DNA of 64,000 nt from Mesostigma viride (taxonomy: Eukaryota > Streptophyta > Mesostigmatophyceae > Mesostigmatales > Mesostigmataceae). Position numbers and translations under genes: made by a program. The DNA lies in contig RPFO01000197.1 in NCBI GenBank assembly GCA_009746045.1, positions 1-64,000 on the forward strand, given 5' to 3'. Under the pieces are notes generated by a model, which was not told the origin of the DNA, searched no databases, and saw nothing but the letters and a program-made list of their open reading frames with translations. This document shows, in pieces, positions 47,826-60,885 of the stretch; the first letter of the stretch is position 1, and every line of letters begins with the position of its first letter.

Positions 47826-49620
47826 ATATTTACCCTTATATGTTGGGTGTGTTGTGTGAATGTTGGGTATGTGTGTTGGGGCGTGTGTGTTGGGTGTGTG
47901 TGTTGGGTGCATTCATGAAGGTGCGGGGGCGTGTAGGGTGTGTGCAAAGTGTCTTGTGTGTTGATGTTGGGTGTGGGGGGGGGGAGGTACATGTGTGTTG
48001 TGTGTGTGACTTAGTAGGTGTGTTGTGTGTGTGACTTAGGTGTGTGTGTTGTTTGTGTTGGATATGTGTTGTGTGTGTGTGTGTTGTGTGTGTGTAGGGT
48101 GTCTTGTGTGTTGGTTTCTTGTTTTTAGTAGGTGTTGGGTGTGTGTATGTCGGGTGCAAACATAGTGTGTGTGTGTGTGTGTTCGGTATGTGTGTTGGGT
48201 GTCTTGTGTGTGTGTGTTCGGTATGTGTGTTGAGGCGTGTGTGTGTGCTCTGTGTATGTATGTTGTGTGTGTGTGTGTTGGGGCGTGTGCGTGTGTGTGT
48301 TGTGTGCATGTTAATTGTCATGTATTGGTGTTGAGTGTGAGGGGGGGATGGACGTGTGTGTTGTGTGTGACTTAGGTGTGTTATGTGTGTGTTGTGTGTG
48401 ACTTAAGTGTGTAGTGTGTGTGTTGTGTGTGTTGGATGTGTGGTGTGGGTGTGGGTGTGGGTGTGTGGGTGGGTGGGGGGGGGGCCAAGTGTCTTGTGTG
48501 TTGGTATTGGGTTTGTGTGGGGGGGTGTACGTGTGTGTTGTGTGTGACTTAGGTGTGTTTTGTGTGTGTTGTGTGTGATCGACCTAGGTGTGTGTTGCGT
48601 GTGTGTGTTGGGTGTACATGTGTTCATAAAGGGTGTGGGTGTGTGTAGGGTGTGTGCAAAGTGTCTTGTGTGTTGGTGTTGGGTGTGGGGGGGGGGAAAG
48701 TACGTGTGTGTTGTGTGTGTGACTTAGGTGTGTTGTGTGTGTGTTGTTTGCATGTTATTGTTGGTGTTGTGGGGGGGGGGGATGTACGTGTACGTGTGTT
48801 GTGTGTTGGTGTCTTATTTTTAGGTGTTGGTGTGTGTGTCGTGGGTGCAAACATTGTGTGTGTGTGTGTTGGGTGTGTGTTGGGTGTCTTGTGTGTTTGG
48901 TGTTTTTGGTAGGTGTTGTGTGTGCGTGTTTTCGGTATGTGTGTTGGGTGTCTTGTGTGTGTGTGGTATGTGTTTGGGTGTTGTTGTGTGTGCAGTGTTG
49001 GGGCATGTGTGTGTGTGTGTTGGGGCATGTGTGTGTGTTGTGGCATGTTAATTGTCATGTGTTGGTGTTGTGTGTGGGGGGGGGGGGATGTACGTGTGTG
49101 TTGTGTGTTACTTAGGTGTGTTATGTGTGTGTTGGGTGTGGGTGTCGTGGGCCGACCGGTGCAAACATTGTGTGTGTGTGTGTGTGTTGGGTGTGTGTTG
49201 GGTGTCTTGTGTGTTGGTGTCTTGTTTTTAGTAGGTGTTGTGTGTGCGTGTTTTCGGTATGTGTGTTGGGTGTCTTTTGTGTGTGTGGTGTGTGTTTGGG
49301 TGTTGTTGTGTGTGCAGTGTTGGGGCATGTGTGTGTGTGTTGGGGCATGTGTGTGTGTGTGTTGGGGCATGTGTGTCAGTGTGTGTGTTGTGGCCTGTTA
49401 ATTGTCATGTGTTGGTGTTGTGTGTGGGGGGGCGGGATGTACCTATGTGTTGTGTGTTATAACAACTATACTTAGGTGTGTTATGTGTGTGTTGCGTGTG
49501 TGTGTTGGGTGTGTGTTGCATGGCTGTCTTGTGTGTTGGTGTCTTGTTTTTAGGTGTTGGTGTGTGTCTTGGGTGCAAACATAGTGTGTGTGTGTGTTGG
49601 GTGTGTTGTTCGTGTGTGTA
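47826..49620. repeat. GT-rich minisatellite region
   Basis: Irregular TGTGTGTTGGGTGT iterations. Larger blocks recur at about 48640-48960 and 49050-49330 (GTCGTGGGTGCAAACATTG, GTGTCTTGTTTTTAG). His/Thr- and Cys/Val-rich frames are artefacts. Confidence 0.9.
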
Positions 49621-49750
49621 TGAAAATATAGAAAATTGTTATATTTGACGATAGTCATAGTGTACTACTAAAAACTTGTACATACATATGCTGGAATGAT
49701 TTTCTTTTTACTATTTCATTCACTATTGCTTATTTCTTCACACATGTACA
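49621..49750. other. Short unique spacer
   Basis: AT-rich sequence between two repeat blocks; no feature seen. Confidence 0.4.
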
Positions 49751-52700
49751 TGCACGCAAGGGGCGGCTGCACATACACGTACACACACCGCGCACGCAAG
49801 GGGCGGCTGCACACACACGTACATCCACCGCGCACGCAAGGGGCAACTGCACACACACGTACATACACCGCGCACGCAAGGGGCGAGTGCGCACACACGT
49901 ACATACACCGCGCACGCAAGGGGCGGCTGCACACACACGTACACACACCATGCACGCAAGGGCCGGCTGCACTCACATGTACATACACCATGCACGCAAG
50001 GGGCGGCTGCACACACACGTACACACACCATGCACGCAAGGGCCGGCTGCACTCACATGTACATCCACCGCGCACGCAAGGGCCGGCTGCACACACACGT
50101 ACATACACCGCGCACGCAAGGGGCAACTGCACACACATGTACATACACCGCGCAACCACGGGGCGGCTGCACACACACGTACATACACCGCGCACGCAAG
50201 GGGCGGCTGCACACATACGTACCTACACCGCGCACGCAAGGGGCGACTGCACACACATGTACATCCACCGCGCACGCAAGGGCCGGCTGCACACACACGT
50301 ACACACACCATGCACGCAAGGGCCGGCTGCACACACACGTACATACACCGCGCACGCAAGGGGCGGCTGCACACACACGTACCTACACCGCGCACGCAAG
50401 GGGCGGCTGCACACACACGTACACACACCATGCACGCAAGGAGCGACTTCACGCACAGGTACACACACCATGCACGCAAGGTTCGGCTGCACACACATGT
50501 ACATCCACCGCGCACGCAAGGGGCGAGTGCAAACACATGTACATACACCGCGCACGCAAGGGGCAACTGCCCACACATGTACATCCACCGCGCACGCAAG
50601 GGCCGGCTGCACTCACATGTACACACACCGCGCACGCAAGGGCCGGCTGCACACACACGTACATACACCGCGCACGCAAGGGGCAACTGCACACACACGT
50701 ACACACCATGCACGCAAGGGGCTGCTGCACACACACTTACACTCACCATGCACGCGAGGGGCGGCTGCACACACACGTACACACACCGCGCACGCAAGGG
50801 ACGGCTGCACACACACGTACATACACCGCGCACGCAAGGGGCGGCTGCACTTACATGTACACACACCACGCACGCAAGGGGCGGCTGCACACACACGTAC
50901 ATACACCGCGCACGCAAGGACCGGCTCCACTCACATGTACATCCACCGCGCAACCACGGGGCGGCTGCACACACACGTACATACACCGCCCACGCAAGGG
51001 GCTGCTGCACACACACTTACACACAAAATGCACGCTTGGGGCGACGGCACTCACATGTACATACACCGCTCACGAAAGGGGTGGCTGCACACACACGTAC
51101 ATCCACCGCGCACGCAAGGGGCGGCTGCACACACACATACATACATGCACCATGCACGCAAGGGGCGAGTGCACACACATGTACATACACCGCGCACGCT
51201 TGGGGCGGCTGCACACACACGTACCTACACCGCGCACGCAAGGGGCGGCTGCACACACACTTACACACAAAATGCACGCTTGGGGCGACGGCACTCACAT
51301 GTACACACACCGCGCACGCAAGGGGCTGCTGCACACACACGTACACACACCATGCACGCAATTGCCGGCATGCACACACACGTACATCCACCGCGCACGC
51401 AAGGGGCAACTGCACACACATGTACACACACCGCGCACGCTTGGGGCGGCTGCACACACACGTACCTACACCGCGCACGCAAGGGGCGGCTGCACACACA
51501 TGTACACACACCGCGCACGCAAGGGGCGGCTGCACACACACGTACACACACCATGCACGCAATTGCCGGCATGCACACACACGTACATCCACCGCGCACG
51601 CAAGGGGCAACTGCACACACACGTACACACACCGCGCACGCTTGGGGCAGCTGCACTCACATGTACACACACCGCGCACGCTTGGGGCGGCTGCACACAC
51701 ACGTACCTACACCGCGCACGCAAGGGGCGGCTGCACACACACGTACATACACCGCGCACGCAAGGGGCGGCTGCACACATACGTACACACACCGCGCACG
51801 CAAGGGGCGGCTGCACACACACGTACATACACCATGCACGCAAGGGGCTGCACACACACTTACACACACCATGCACGCAAGGGCCGGCATGCACACACAC
51901 TGGCATACACCGCGCACGCAAGGGGCGGCTGCACACACACGTACATACACCGCGCACGCAAGGGGCGAGTGCACACACACGTACACACACCGCGCACGAA
52001 AGGGGCGGCTGCACACACACGTACACACACCATGCATGCAATTGCCGGCATGCACACACACGTACATCCACTGCGCACGCAAGGGGCAACTGCACACACA
52101 TGTACACACGCTCGGGGCGGCTGCACACACACTTACACACACCATGCACGCAAGGGCCGGCATGCACACACACTGGCATACACCGCGCACGCAAGGGGCG
52201 GCTGCACCCACATGTACATACACCATGCACGCAAGGACAAGGATTCACACACACGTACACACACCGCGCACGCAAGGGGCGGCTGCACACACACGTACAC
52301 ACACCATGCACGCAAGGGCCGGCTGCACACACACGTACATACACCGCGCACGCAAGGGGCGGCTGCACACACACGTACACACGCTTGGGGCGGCTCCACT
52401 CACATGTACATCCACCGCGCAACCACGGGGCGGCTGCACACACACGTACATACACCGCGCACGCAAGGGGCTGCTGCACACACACTTACACACAAAATGC
52501 ACGCTTGGGGCGACGGCACTCACATGTACATACACCGCGCACGAAAGGGGTGGCTGCACACACACGTACATCCACCGCGCACGCAAGGGGCGGCTGCACA
52601 CACACATACATACACCATGCACGCAAGGGGCGGCTGCACACACATGTACACACACCGCGCACGCAAGGGGCAACTGCACACACACGGACCTACACCATGC

Positions 52701-54646
52701 ACGCAAGGGGCGGCTGCACACACACTTACACCAAAATGCACGCAAGGGGCGACGGCACTCACATGTACACACACCGCGCACGCAAGGGGCGGCTGCACAC
52801 ACACGTACACACACCATGCACGCAATTGCCGGCATGCACACACACGTACATCCACCGCGCACGCAAGGGGCAACTGCACACACATGTACACACACCGCGC
52901 ACGCTTGGGGCAGCTGCACTCACATGTACACACACCGCGCACGCTTGGGGCGGCTGCACACACACGTACATACACCGCGCACGCAAGGGGCGGCTGCACA
53001 CATACGTACCTACACCGCGCACGCAAGGGGCGGCTGCACACACACGTACATACACCGCGCACGCAAGGACCGGCTCCACTCACATGTACATCCACCGCGC
53101 AACCACGGGGCGGCTGCACACACACGTACATACACCGCGCACGCAAGGGGCTGCTGCACACACACTTACACACAAAATGCACGCTTGGGGCGACGGCACT
53201 CACATGTACATACACCGCGCACGAAAGGGGTGGCTGCACACACACGTACACACACCATGCACGCAAGGAGCGACTTCACGCACAGGTACACACACCATGC
53301 ACGCAAGGTTCGGCTGCACACACATGTACATCCACCGCGCACGCAAGGGGCGGCTGCACACACATGTACATACACCATGCACGCAAGGGGCGGCTGCACA
53401 CACCTGTACACACACCGCGCACGCAAGGGGCGAGTGCACACACACGTACACACACCGCGCACGCAAGGGGCGGCTGCACACACACGTACACACACCATGC
53501 ACGCAATTGCCGGCATGCACACACACGTACATCCACCGCGCACGCAAGGGGCAACTGCACACACATGTACACACACCGCGCACGCTTGGGGCAGCTGCAC
53601 TCACATGTACACACACCGCGCACGCTTGGGGCGGCTGCACACACACGTACATACACCGCGCACGCTTGGGGCGGCTGCACACACACGTACCTACACCGCG
53701 CACGCAAGGGGCGGCTGCACACACACTTACACACAAAATGCACGCTTGGGGCGACGGCACTCACATGTACACACACCGCGCACGCAAGGGGCGGCTGCAC
53801 ACACACGTACACACACCATGCACGCAATTGCCGGCATGCACACACACGTACATCCACCGCGCACGCAAGGGGCAACTGCACACACATGTACACACACCGC
53901 GCACGCTTGGGGCAGCTGCACTCACATGTACACACACCGCGCACGCTTGGAGCGGCTGCACACACACGTACATACACCGCGCACGCAAGGGGCGGCTGCA
54001 CACATACGTACCTACACCGCGCACGCAAGGGGCGGCTGCACACACACGTACATACACCGCGCACGCAAGGACCGGCTCCACTCACATGTACATCCACCGC
54101 GCAACCACGGGGCGGCTGCACACACACGTACATACACCGCGCACGCAAGGGGCTGCTGCACACACACTTACACACAAAATGCACGCTTGGGGCGACGGCA
54201 CTCACATGTACATACACCGCGCACGAAAGGGGTGGCTGCACACACACGTACATCCACCGCGCACGCAAGGGGCGGCTGCACACACACATACATACACCAT
54301 GCACGCAAGGGGCGAGTGCAAAAACATGTACATACGCCGCGCACGCAAGGGGCAACTGCCCACACATGGACATACACCATGCACACAAGGGGCGGCTGCA
54401 CACACATGTACATCCACCGCGCACGCAAGGGGCGAGTGCACACACACGTACACACACCGCGCACGCAAGGGGCGGCTGCACACACACGTACACACACCAT
54501 GCACGCAATTGCCGGCATGCACACACACGTACATACACCGCGCACGCAAGGGGCGAGTGCGCACACACGTACATACACCGCGCACGCAAGGGGGGGCTGC
54601 ACACACACGTACATACACCGCGCACGCAAGGGGCCAGTGCAAGCAC
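49751..54646. repeat. 40-bp satellite, about 120 units
   Basis: Unit CGCACGCAAGGGGCGGCTGC plus ACACACACGTACATACACCG. Because 40 is not a multiple of three and the unit lacks plus-strand stops in any register, all three plus frames are open for about 1,600 codons. Variant units (AATTGCCGGCATG, CTTGGGGCGACGG, AACCACGGGGCGG) recur in blocks of about 1 kb, so it is a higher-order array. Confidence 0.95.
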
Positions 54647-55101
54647 AGTTAGATGAGATGCTTAGGCTGACACACGGATTTCCGGCCTGCGCGCCGCGTA
54701 TTGCCTACCGCGGCTGAGCGGGACACCTCAGTACAGTACGGCAGGGTGTACGGTACTGAGGTGTCATGTGGACCGATGTGCGGTTAGTGCCAGACTGTTC
54801 CTAGGTGCTAGCTCGACCCGCCAGGTCCGGTGTAGCCGGGCCTGACGGGCCGAGTCTTAGCTGGATGCTAGTGACGTGGTCGCATGGCATTGCAGTGTAC
54901 ACTTGTCCACTGGTCGTGTGCTGCAGGTAGCACCGCCATAGGCATATAGGCGTAGCACTGGGGAGTGCCACAGCACCCGAGTCTGCCCAGTTCCATTCTG
55001 AGCCCTCAGCTTTCATCTCTCTCTCATTGTATTATTGTAATACAATCATCATTCGCTCTCAGCTTTCGCAGTTGTTCGTCGTCCCTAGTCTCCATCCAAC
55101 T
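54647..55101 (+). repeat. LTR of the outer element
   Basis: 455 bp, AGTTAGATG...CATCCAACT. Inverted relative to the other two LTRs and differs from them by at least one substitution. It carries a 13-bp perfect hairpin (GACACCTCAGTAC...GTACTGAGGTGTC). Confidence 0.9.
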
Positions 55102-55208
55102 TGGACTGAAAAGTTCGATATTTTTTTTTAAGCAAAAAAAAAAGATATGGCGTCCAACAACGGCAACAACGGCAACAACAACAAGGGGAAGGCGCCTGCC
55201 AGGCGCAC
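54647..55208 (+). mobile_element. 5' end of the outer LTR retrotransposon (interrupted)
   Basis: LTR (54647-55101), 45 bp of leader starting TGGACTGAAAAG (begins TGG as a primer-binding site should), then the gag ATG at 55147 and 20 codons (MASNNGNNGNNNKGKAPARR). It is cut at 55208 by the inner element and resumes at 63705. It was itself inserted into a 40-bp satellite unit. Confidence 0.85.
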
Positions 55209-55663
55209 AGTTGGATGGAGACTAGGGACGACGAACAACTGCGAAAGCTGAGAGCGAATGATGATTGTATTACAATAATACAATGAGAGAGAGATGAAAG
55301 CTGAGGGCTCAGAATGGAACTGGGCAGACTCGGGTGCTGTGGCACTCCCCAGTGCTACGCCTATATGCCTATGGCGGTGCTACCTGCAGCACACGACCAG
55401 TGGACAAGTGTACACTGCAATGCCATGCGACCACGTCACTAGCATCCAGCTAAGACTCGGCCCGTCAGGCCCGGCTACACCGGACCTGGCGGGTCGAACT
55501 AGCACCTAGGAACAGTCTGGCACTAACCGCACATCGGTCCACATGACACCTCAGTACCGTACACCCTGCCGTACTGTACTGAGGTGTCCCGCTCAGCCGC
55601 GGTAGGCAATACGCGGCGCGCAGGCCGGAAATCCGTGTGTCAGCCTAAGCATCTCATCTAACT
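55209..55663 (-). repeat. 3' LTR of the inner element
   Basis: 455 bp, same sequence by eye as 63250-63704. It is preceded (minus strand) by a purine-rich CTGAAAGGAAAAC tract that could serve as the polypurine tract. Confidence 0.9.
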
Positions 55664-56727
55664 CCCATTATGTTTTCCTTTCAGGTTGAAGGCTAGCGAC
55701 TTCAAGCCTGACCCTGCCCAGCTAGGAGACTGACTCCAAGCTGACTGAGGTGCTGAGCAACTGACACCCATACTGCAACATCTGGACTGAAAAAGATGGG
55801 CCCCAGAACTCGTGCAATACTTGTGATGGCATCACGTTTAGCTCAACATGCCCGGGGAGTTCCTCCTCCTCGCGAGCTCACAAGGGAGATAGCTATGCCT
55901 GTCTGCCTATCCAGGGAGTGCACCACCAGCCAAGAGAGCCTTGTAAAAAAATGCCAAGGTAACCGTTTAAGAGGTTCCATGTTGTTCCATCATCATCGCC
56001 CACTCAGAGAGAAAATACCCAGCCAGGCTGGGTCAACTGAGCTCAGGTTACCTGCAACCTGAGGAGTGACAGTGGACAGGTTTATTGCACCCTGCACTGT
56101 CCATGTTGTACCTGCACAACATGTGAGGACCAGCCACCCCTGCCCTGCACAGAGGGGGCTGAAGTCCGAGTGACAGGTGACAGGACTATGACATCCTGGA
56201 CCTGGCCACATTGCACCTGCACAACGTGGGAGACCAGCCACCCCTGCCCTGCACATGGGTGACTGAAGTCCTGGTGACAGGTGACAGGAATATTTCATCC
56301 TGCACCTGTGCTGAGCACGTTGTACTAGACAACATGACAGCACCCATGCCTTACTGCCACTGAACAGTAAGGCCAGGTGGCCCAGGATATCCACAGTGAA
56401 CTGGGGTCCTGGGTAACCACCTGTCAAGGGAGCTTTGACCCTCCACTTGAATGGGGGCACCTGAGCCACTGAGCTCAAGGCCATTCCACCAAGGCATACG
56501 CCCTAGGGAATAAAGGTGTGAGATACATCCCATGCCCACCTATGAAGGTGTGCATAACGAAATTCCATGGTGTTGAGAAAATCAAAACAGATTTTATTGG
56601 GCATAGGGCACGCAGATGTATGAAAACAGACTCCAACCAACCCCCCTTGCTGGAAGCCACAACCTACCCCTTGGACCTGCCCAAGGGGTACTGGGTGACC
56701 TAGGCGGCCCTGGTGAACAGGACCCTG
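55664..56727 (-). other. 3' untranslated region of the inner element
   Basis: About 1.06 kb without a coding signal. It contains two to three diverged copies of a segment with GACCAGCCACCCCTGCCC and CTGCACAAC (56090-56320). Confidence 0.6.
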
Positions 56728-59700
56728 CTAGGCGTCCCCCCTATGGGGCAGGGTTGCCTGCTTGCCATAGGGGTTCATCAAGTGGTACAACAGCTGATAT
56801 TGTTCAGCTGCCTGCTGAGGCACTTTAGTGAGTGCATCAGCAGCGTTGTGTTTGTCCTCCACGTGACGGGTGGACTCCCAGTAGGTGGACTCCTGTTTCA
56901 GGACCACCCAGTCAAGATCAGTGTGGACAGCATAGGGGTTAGCAAGGAAACTGAGGACTGACTGACTGTCAGTGAGCAAGTGTGCCACCACCCCAGCATT
57001 GCTGCCTGCTTGCATCTGCAACCAAACCAGCACATGATTCAAGTACCTGGCATGAAGCACTGCTGACACCACTGCCCTGCACTCAGCAGCATTGCTGCTG
57101 ACAGCCTTGCGTCTATGCAACCGGCTGTACCATGAAATGAGAGACAAGGGTGCATCATCATTCTGCACAAAATACAAGCCTGACTCCCTTGCCTGCATCT
57201 TGGTAATCTGCCTGGACTCCATGGAACTATCCATCATAGCTTGGATGTGAATGGTTTTGTGGAGATCCAAGGAGTGCAAGATAAGGGGAGGGCCCTCCTG
57301 GAGAGTTTTGGTGATGGCTTTGTGACCTACTTGCATCAAGACATCATCATCAACTCTGCTAACCACAGCCAGGTGAGGTGCACACGTTGAGCACAACCAC
57401 CCCAGCTTGCCTCTAATGGTAGGACAGGCTCCAGGTTTGATTTTTGTTTGCAAAACCTCCAAGCAGCTGTGCATGTAATCATTGGGAGAGTAGAGTGCAC
57501 ACACCCACTGGTTTTGATGCTGCTGGAGTTGTAACATTGTGCCACAAAATTTTATGGCAGTGGTGCCCAGCTCTACTTGCTTGCCAATCTCAAAATGCTG
57601 TGACACTTGTTGAATAAAATCATCCACAGCACGCCTTGGCCCAGCAATCAGCTGATCATCCCCATGCCACACAAAGGTGAGAATGCCATGAGGGTGTGGG
57701 ACCACAAAGAAGCAAGGGTCTATGTCATCATATCTAGCCCCTAACTTTTCAAACACAGCCTGAGCTGACATCCTGAAAATGCGAGGAGCTGATTGCAGCC
57801 CTTCAACACCTATGTTAGCTTTCAGGTACTGCTGAGGGATGTGTTTTGCCCAAACTCTGGGAGTGGAGACTACGTACACCTGACCATGCCACACTTGTTG
57901 TGCTATCTCAGGTGAGCCTTTCAGGAAAGCCCTTTTAATGTCTGTAGCCTTACAGATATAGTCATCCCCATCATTGAGATGACCCACAAAGACAGACAGC
58001 AAGATTTTTAGGGATGTTTGCTGAATGCCTGGCGTGTACAACTCTGCCTCTGTCAGATCAGTGGTGCCCTTGAACTCTGTCACACAAGGTCTAGCATGAA
58101 AGATGACTGACCCATCTGCTGCTGGCTTATGTTTACACACAAACTTCAGGCGCAAGTGCTTGCACCCTGCAGGCTTTTTGTCAATAGGTGTGACAGGGGG
58201 AGTATGAGAAGGACTAAGAGGATCTGGCACTACCCATTCTTCCCTGGCCTTGTTAAAGGCCTCCACCCATTTTAGGAATCCTATGTGTGTGCGACAGTCT
58301 TGCTCTATCTGTTCATAAGAAAGAGGAGACATTTTAGCCACATCATGCTTGCCCAATCCAAATGAGTTGGGATGAAGTTTTTGGTTGTGAACCAGGTCTG
58401 CCACACAGGGTTCTTGCCCTGGGGCATACTTGGGTGTAGCAAATTTTACAGAAGCAATGTTGGTGTTAAGAAGTTTTTCAAGAGAAATTTTGAAATGATT
58501 CAGATCAACACCACCCATGTCCTGGATGGATAGTCTATCACTGGATATGAGGACACCAGGGTAACAGAGAAAAGGATCCCCCAACAAAGCATTCCCTTTA
58601 TAACCTTCCAATACCTGAAAAGGAGTGGGGATACCGAGTATAGTCAACATGACCTGACCTAATACCTTGAGGGATGACTGCCCTGAGAAATCAGCCACAT
58701 GGTGCCAGGGTGAAGGTTCCAAAGGCAAATGGGGCACAGCCAGGGCACTGATAATGCTGACCTGGGCTTGTGTGTCCACTGCAACCATAAATGGGCTATT
58801 GTCATTCTGCCCAACCTTCCCCACCTTAGCTGATCCTGCAGCAGTTTGAGCTTTGGCTCTATGAGCTGCTTGTAAAATGCGAACAGCGTCTGCTAGGCTG
58901 CGTTTGGAAGGTGCAGCTAGTGGCTGAGCTATGTTCACACTTGTAGAGGTGATAGGTTGCTGATCACCTGTTTTGCCAATGTGACCCTCTGCTGCAGGGG
59001 GCCAATCCTGCAGTGACTGCCTGCAATCATCAAGGGTGACCTGGGTGTCACAGTGGGTGTGGCTCTCACACTCACCAGTGGGTGTTCCAAACAACCACTC
59101 ACTGGGCAACGCTGGGATGCCAGGCAACTGTACAGGGCTGTCGGCCAACAGCTCTTCCTCCTCTGCCACGTCTGACACAGTTGGAAAATACAATTTCATC
59201 CTGTGAGGTGAACACCTGTGAATTTTTCCCGTGTCATTGTGTTTAACTAACACTGTCCTGCCAGTGGTGTTAAACTTTAGGATGGTGGCTGGCCCATGCC
59301 AGGTACCCACCTTGCCTAGTCCCGACTCCTTGTAGAATAGGACCTGATCCCCTTCTCTGAAGGTGGGACGTGGATGCTTTGCATCCTTGACAGCTAACCT
59401 GCTAGCTGTCTGTGCTCGCTGTGCGTTGTAGAGGGCTAGTACCTCAGGTGGATAAATGCCTGCATGCAATCCATCTGGTGTAATGACCACCCCTTGTGGG
59501 GTTTTCATGAGTGGCCTCCTGTTGAGGACTTGGCACAACCTGGTGGACCACAGAGCTCTGTCAGCATAGGACCCACTGTCAGCCAGCAGATTGCCATCTT
59601 CTTTGGCTACAAGGGTTTTAATGGACCTGATGGCCCTTTCAATAATGCCTTGCCTCTCATGATCTTCTAGCCCAGCCAGATCAATAGCCTCACACCCTGG

Positions 59701-60489
59701 TTCATTGGCAAGACATGTGAACTGCTGATCCAGTAACAATGCCTCCACAGGGTAGTACCTGGCCTGAGCAATCAAGAGAGCCCTGAGCAACTGTGTCTTG
59801 TCCATTCCAGGTAATGGTTCAATGGTTGTGTACCTTGACCATGCATCTTTAAGTGCCAAGTAAGATTGTCCTTTGATATGAAAGACATCTCCTACCACCC
59901 TGCCCTTGCTCTTAGGTGGGGTAGCTACATGCCACTTAGGGGGTTTGGGTGCATTGAACTGACAATGCTGGCAGTGGGATCTGACCACCTGGCATGCACG
60001 TCTGAGTGCTGCCCCCCCTATTGCTGCTGCCACCACCTCTGCACTCACTTCATGCCCATAAAGGAAATGCAACTGCAAAGCAAGCTCCTGAAAACTGATC
60101 TGAGCATCCTCTGCTGGGGACACTCTGCACACCTTGGGAACCATAGATGTGAAGGTTGGTTTAGAGACATAATCTTCTGAAACCAGCTGTAGCACCTTTC
60201 CAGAACTGCTCACTGCTCTGACAGTGGGGCATGCAGAAGAAGAAGGTGAAGCAGGCACACTCAAGCCAGCATGAGAGGGAGACTCACACTTCTTGCCGTA
60301 AGGAGGCCGCTTGCAGTCCTTGGGGTCACCGTGGGGCGGCCCGTGGCACTTGTGGCACAGGACGTCCAAATGCCCCAGCTCGTCCACGTTCTTGCGGCAG
60401 GTGGGCCGCAGGTGGTACTTCATGCCACAGCGGGTGCACCGCTGAGAAGACTTGTCCTCCTTGTCCTGCTTCTTGTTGTTGTTGTTGTT

Positions 60490-60537
<48 letters not shown>

Positions 60538-60885
60538 ACTGTTGTTGTTGTTGTTGCTGGAGCTGCCCCCCTTGGAGGGAGACTGCCCCTTACCCTTGCC
60601 CTTGCCCCAGCCCCTGCCCTTGCCCTTGCCCTTGCCCTTGCCCTTGCCCTTGCCCTTAAACATTTGTCCCAGCAGGGACTTGACTTCTGCCATAGTGACA
60701 GGTCTCTTGCTCCTGTCTTCCCTCTCCCTATCCTCCTCCTCCCTCTCTTCCCCCCTGACCCTCTTTACAGAGGTGCCCATGGCCCCCTGGCTAAGGGGAG
60801 CCAAGGCCAGCTTGATATAATCCAATGCCTCCTTCATGTCCTCCCAGTACTTTGCCATTCCTGTTGCAAGCATGCGTAGGTGTTT
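56728..60885 (-). CDS. LTR element pol: zinc knuckle, integrase, protease-like, RT, RNase H
   Basis: 1,381 codons from the Met at 60873. Order: Lys/Gly repeat (73-96), poly-Asn (107-133), Cys/His knuckles (CTRCGMKYHLRPTC, 146-159; CHKCHGPPHGDPKDC), integrase HHCC (H269, H274, C301, C304), core D329, D382 and E412, and a GTWHGPATIL SH3-like C-domain (523-560). A retropepsin-like region (693-785: VAVDTQAQVSII, LGQVMLTILG, NALLGDPFL) follows. RT has TDIKRAFLKG (D978) and WHGDDQLIAG (1069-1078); RNase H has D1215, E1264, D1302 and DALTK. RT and RNase H are Copia-type. The protease lies after, not before, integrase, and its DTG is DTQ. Entry from gag needs a -1 shift near AAAAAC (60886), or a missing A in an A5 run. 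Confidence 0.88.

Noticed and set aside
49696-54717. Three plus-strand frames of about 1,540-1,673 codons and Cys/Val-rich minus frames
   Set aside because: They are the three registers of a 40-bp satellite, with no start context, domain or frame preference.
54801-55016. 71-residue ORF MKAEGSEWNWADSG... in each LTR
   Set aside because: It lies within LTR sequence and is conserved only because the LTRs are copies; no domain or coding pattern. It could be re-examined if LTR transcripts are found.
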